The notes beneath the pieces are model-generated. The model did not search any database. It was not told the origin of the DNA and saw nothing but the letters and a program-made list of their open reading frames with translations. From contig DGDY01000325.1 of NCBI GenBank assembly GCA_002385675.1, forward strand, positions 16,249 through 30,469: a stretch of 14,221 nucleotides of DNA, in the 5' to 3' direction. Below, one piece after another: positions 13,941-14,221 of this stretch (within the stretch, counting starts at the first letter, position 1; the number at the start of each line of letters is the position of its first letter). This DNA comes from Anaerolineales bacterium UBA3940 (GTDB lineage: Bacteria > Chloroflexota > Anaerolineae > Aggregatilineales > UBA3940). Position numbers and translations under genes: made by a program.

Positions 13941-14221
13941 ATGATGCTCTCGCGTTTCTCGCCCCATAGTCGCGCCGTGCTCCAGGCACTCTTCGTCACC
14001 TTCCTGTGGTCTACTTCCTGGGTGCTGATCAAGATCGGCCTGGCGGACATCCCCGCGCTGACGTTCGCAGGGCTGCGCTACACGCTGGCCTTCCTGTGCC
14101 TGCTGCCGTTTGCGCTGCGCTCTGGCAAGCTGAGATCGCTGCGCGCTGTGTCGCGGCGGGGGTGGCTGCGCCTCATTCTGCTGGGGCTGATCTACTACGC
14201 GGTGACGCAGGGCGCGAGCTT
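13941..14221 (+). CDS. EamA/DMT family transporter, N-terminal part
   Basis: The reading frame stays open to the window end (93 codons plus two bases). It begins MMLSRFSPHSRAVLQALFVT and continues through FLWSTSWVLIKIGL and LTFAGLRYTLAFLCLLPFAL, the typical first two helices of the EamA drug/metabolite transporter family. A third helix (LRLILLGLIYYAV) starts before the cut. Full-length members have ten helices and move amino acids, metabolites or drugs; the substrate is unknown here. AGGAGG (13931-13936) supports the ATG at 13941, or the adjacent one at 13944. Upstream in-frame ATGs at 13926 and 13845 exist. The first lies ahead of the Shine-Dalgarno and the second ahead of the TATAAT box, so both are disfavoured. 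Confidence 0.88.
   Translation, partial: MMLSRFSPHSRAVLQALFVTFLWSTSWVLIKIGLADIPALTFAGLRYTLAFLCLLPFALRSGKLRSLRAVSRRGWLRLILLGLIYYAVTQGAS

Noticed and set aside
1..14221. CRISPR arrays, insertion sequences, integrase sites, toxin-antitoxin or phage-defence modules
   Set aside because: No regular direct repeats, transposase, integrase, nuclease or toxin-like proteins were seen; all sizeable genes have ordinary chromosomal assignments or are isolated hypotheticals.

Overview
The window looks like ordinary chromosome from a GC-rich, free-living bacterium, most likely a member of the Chloroflexota. This is inferred from overall protein character (monofunctional PutA-type proline dehydrogenase, membrane-bound SpoIIE-type phosphatase, WD40 lipoprotein, thioredoxin protein with a DipZ-like tail, EamA start region) and from strong GC bias at third codon positions. 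No phage, transposon, CRISPR, tRNA or rRNA is visible. Coding density is high and no gap between genes exceeds about 250 bases.

Left part (1-5460, all minus strand). In transcription order: a tryptophan- and tyrosine-rich hypothetical protein (5047-5460, with a good sigma70-type promoter); a 52-residue one-helix membrane protein with a perfect Shine-Dalgarno sequence (4811-4969); a charged hypothetical protein (4194-4808); a polyprenol-phosphate mannosyltransferase-type GT2 enzyme (3279-4058); a ZIP metal transporter (2356-3168); an MgtC/DUF4010 membrane protein (968-2248); and the 16S rRNA dimethyltransferase RsmA (79-927). The ZIP and DUF4010 genes each have their own perfect TATAAT box, and each box lies inside an inverted repeat that could be an operator.

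Middle part. A WD40 beta-propeller lipoprotein (5707-6819, plus) converges on a chromate-transporter-family gene (6830-8014, minus). The stop codons of the two genes form the arms of one small hairpin. Upstream of chrA, on the same strand and closely spaced, lie a VOC-fold protein (8021-8548) and a 704-residue membrane/GAF-like/SpoIIE PP2C phosphatase (8581-10695). These three probably form one transcription unit starting near 10730.

Right part. Proline dehydrogenase (10854-11789, minus) and a cytoplasmic thioredoxin-like protein with a DipZ-like C-terminal domain (11895-12950, minus) are separated by a terminator-like hairpin. A SPOUT/TrmH RNA methyltransferase (13050-13781, plus) is divergent from the thioredoxin gene. 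The 5' end of an EamA/DMT transporter (from 13941, plus) runs off the window.

The genes do not add up to one pathway. They are housekeeping (rsmA, trmH-like), envelope or metal transport (ZIP, DUF4010, ChrA, EamA), and redox or catabolic functions (PRODH, thioredoxin-like). I found no convincing new multi-gene system. The best leads are the uncharacterised 4194-5460 gene set with its unlisted small membrane protein, and the promoter-overlapping dyads upstream of the two metal-type transporters.
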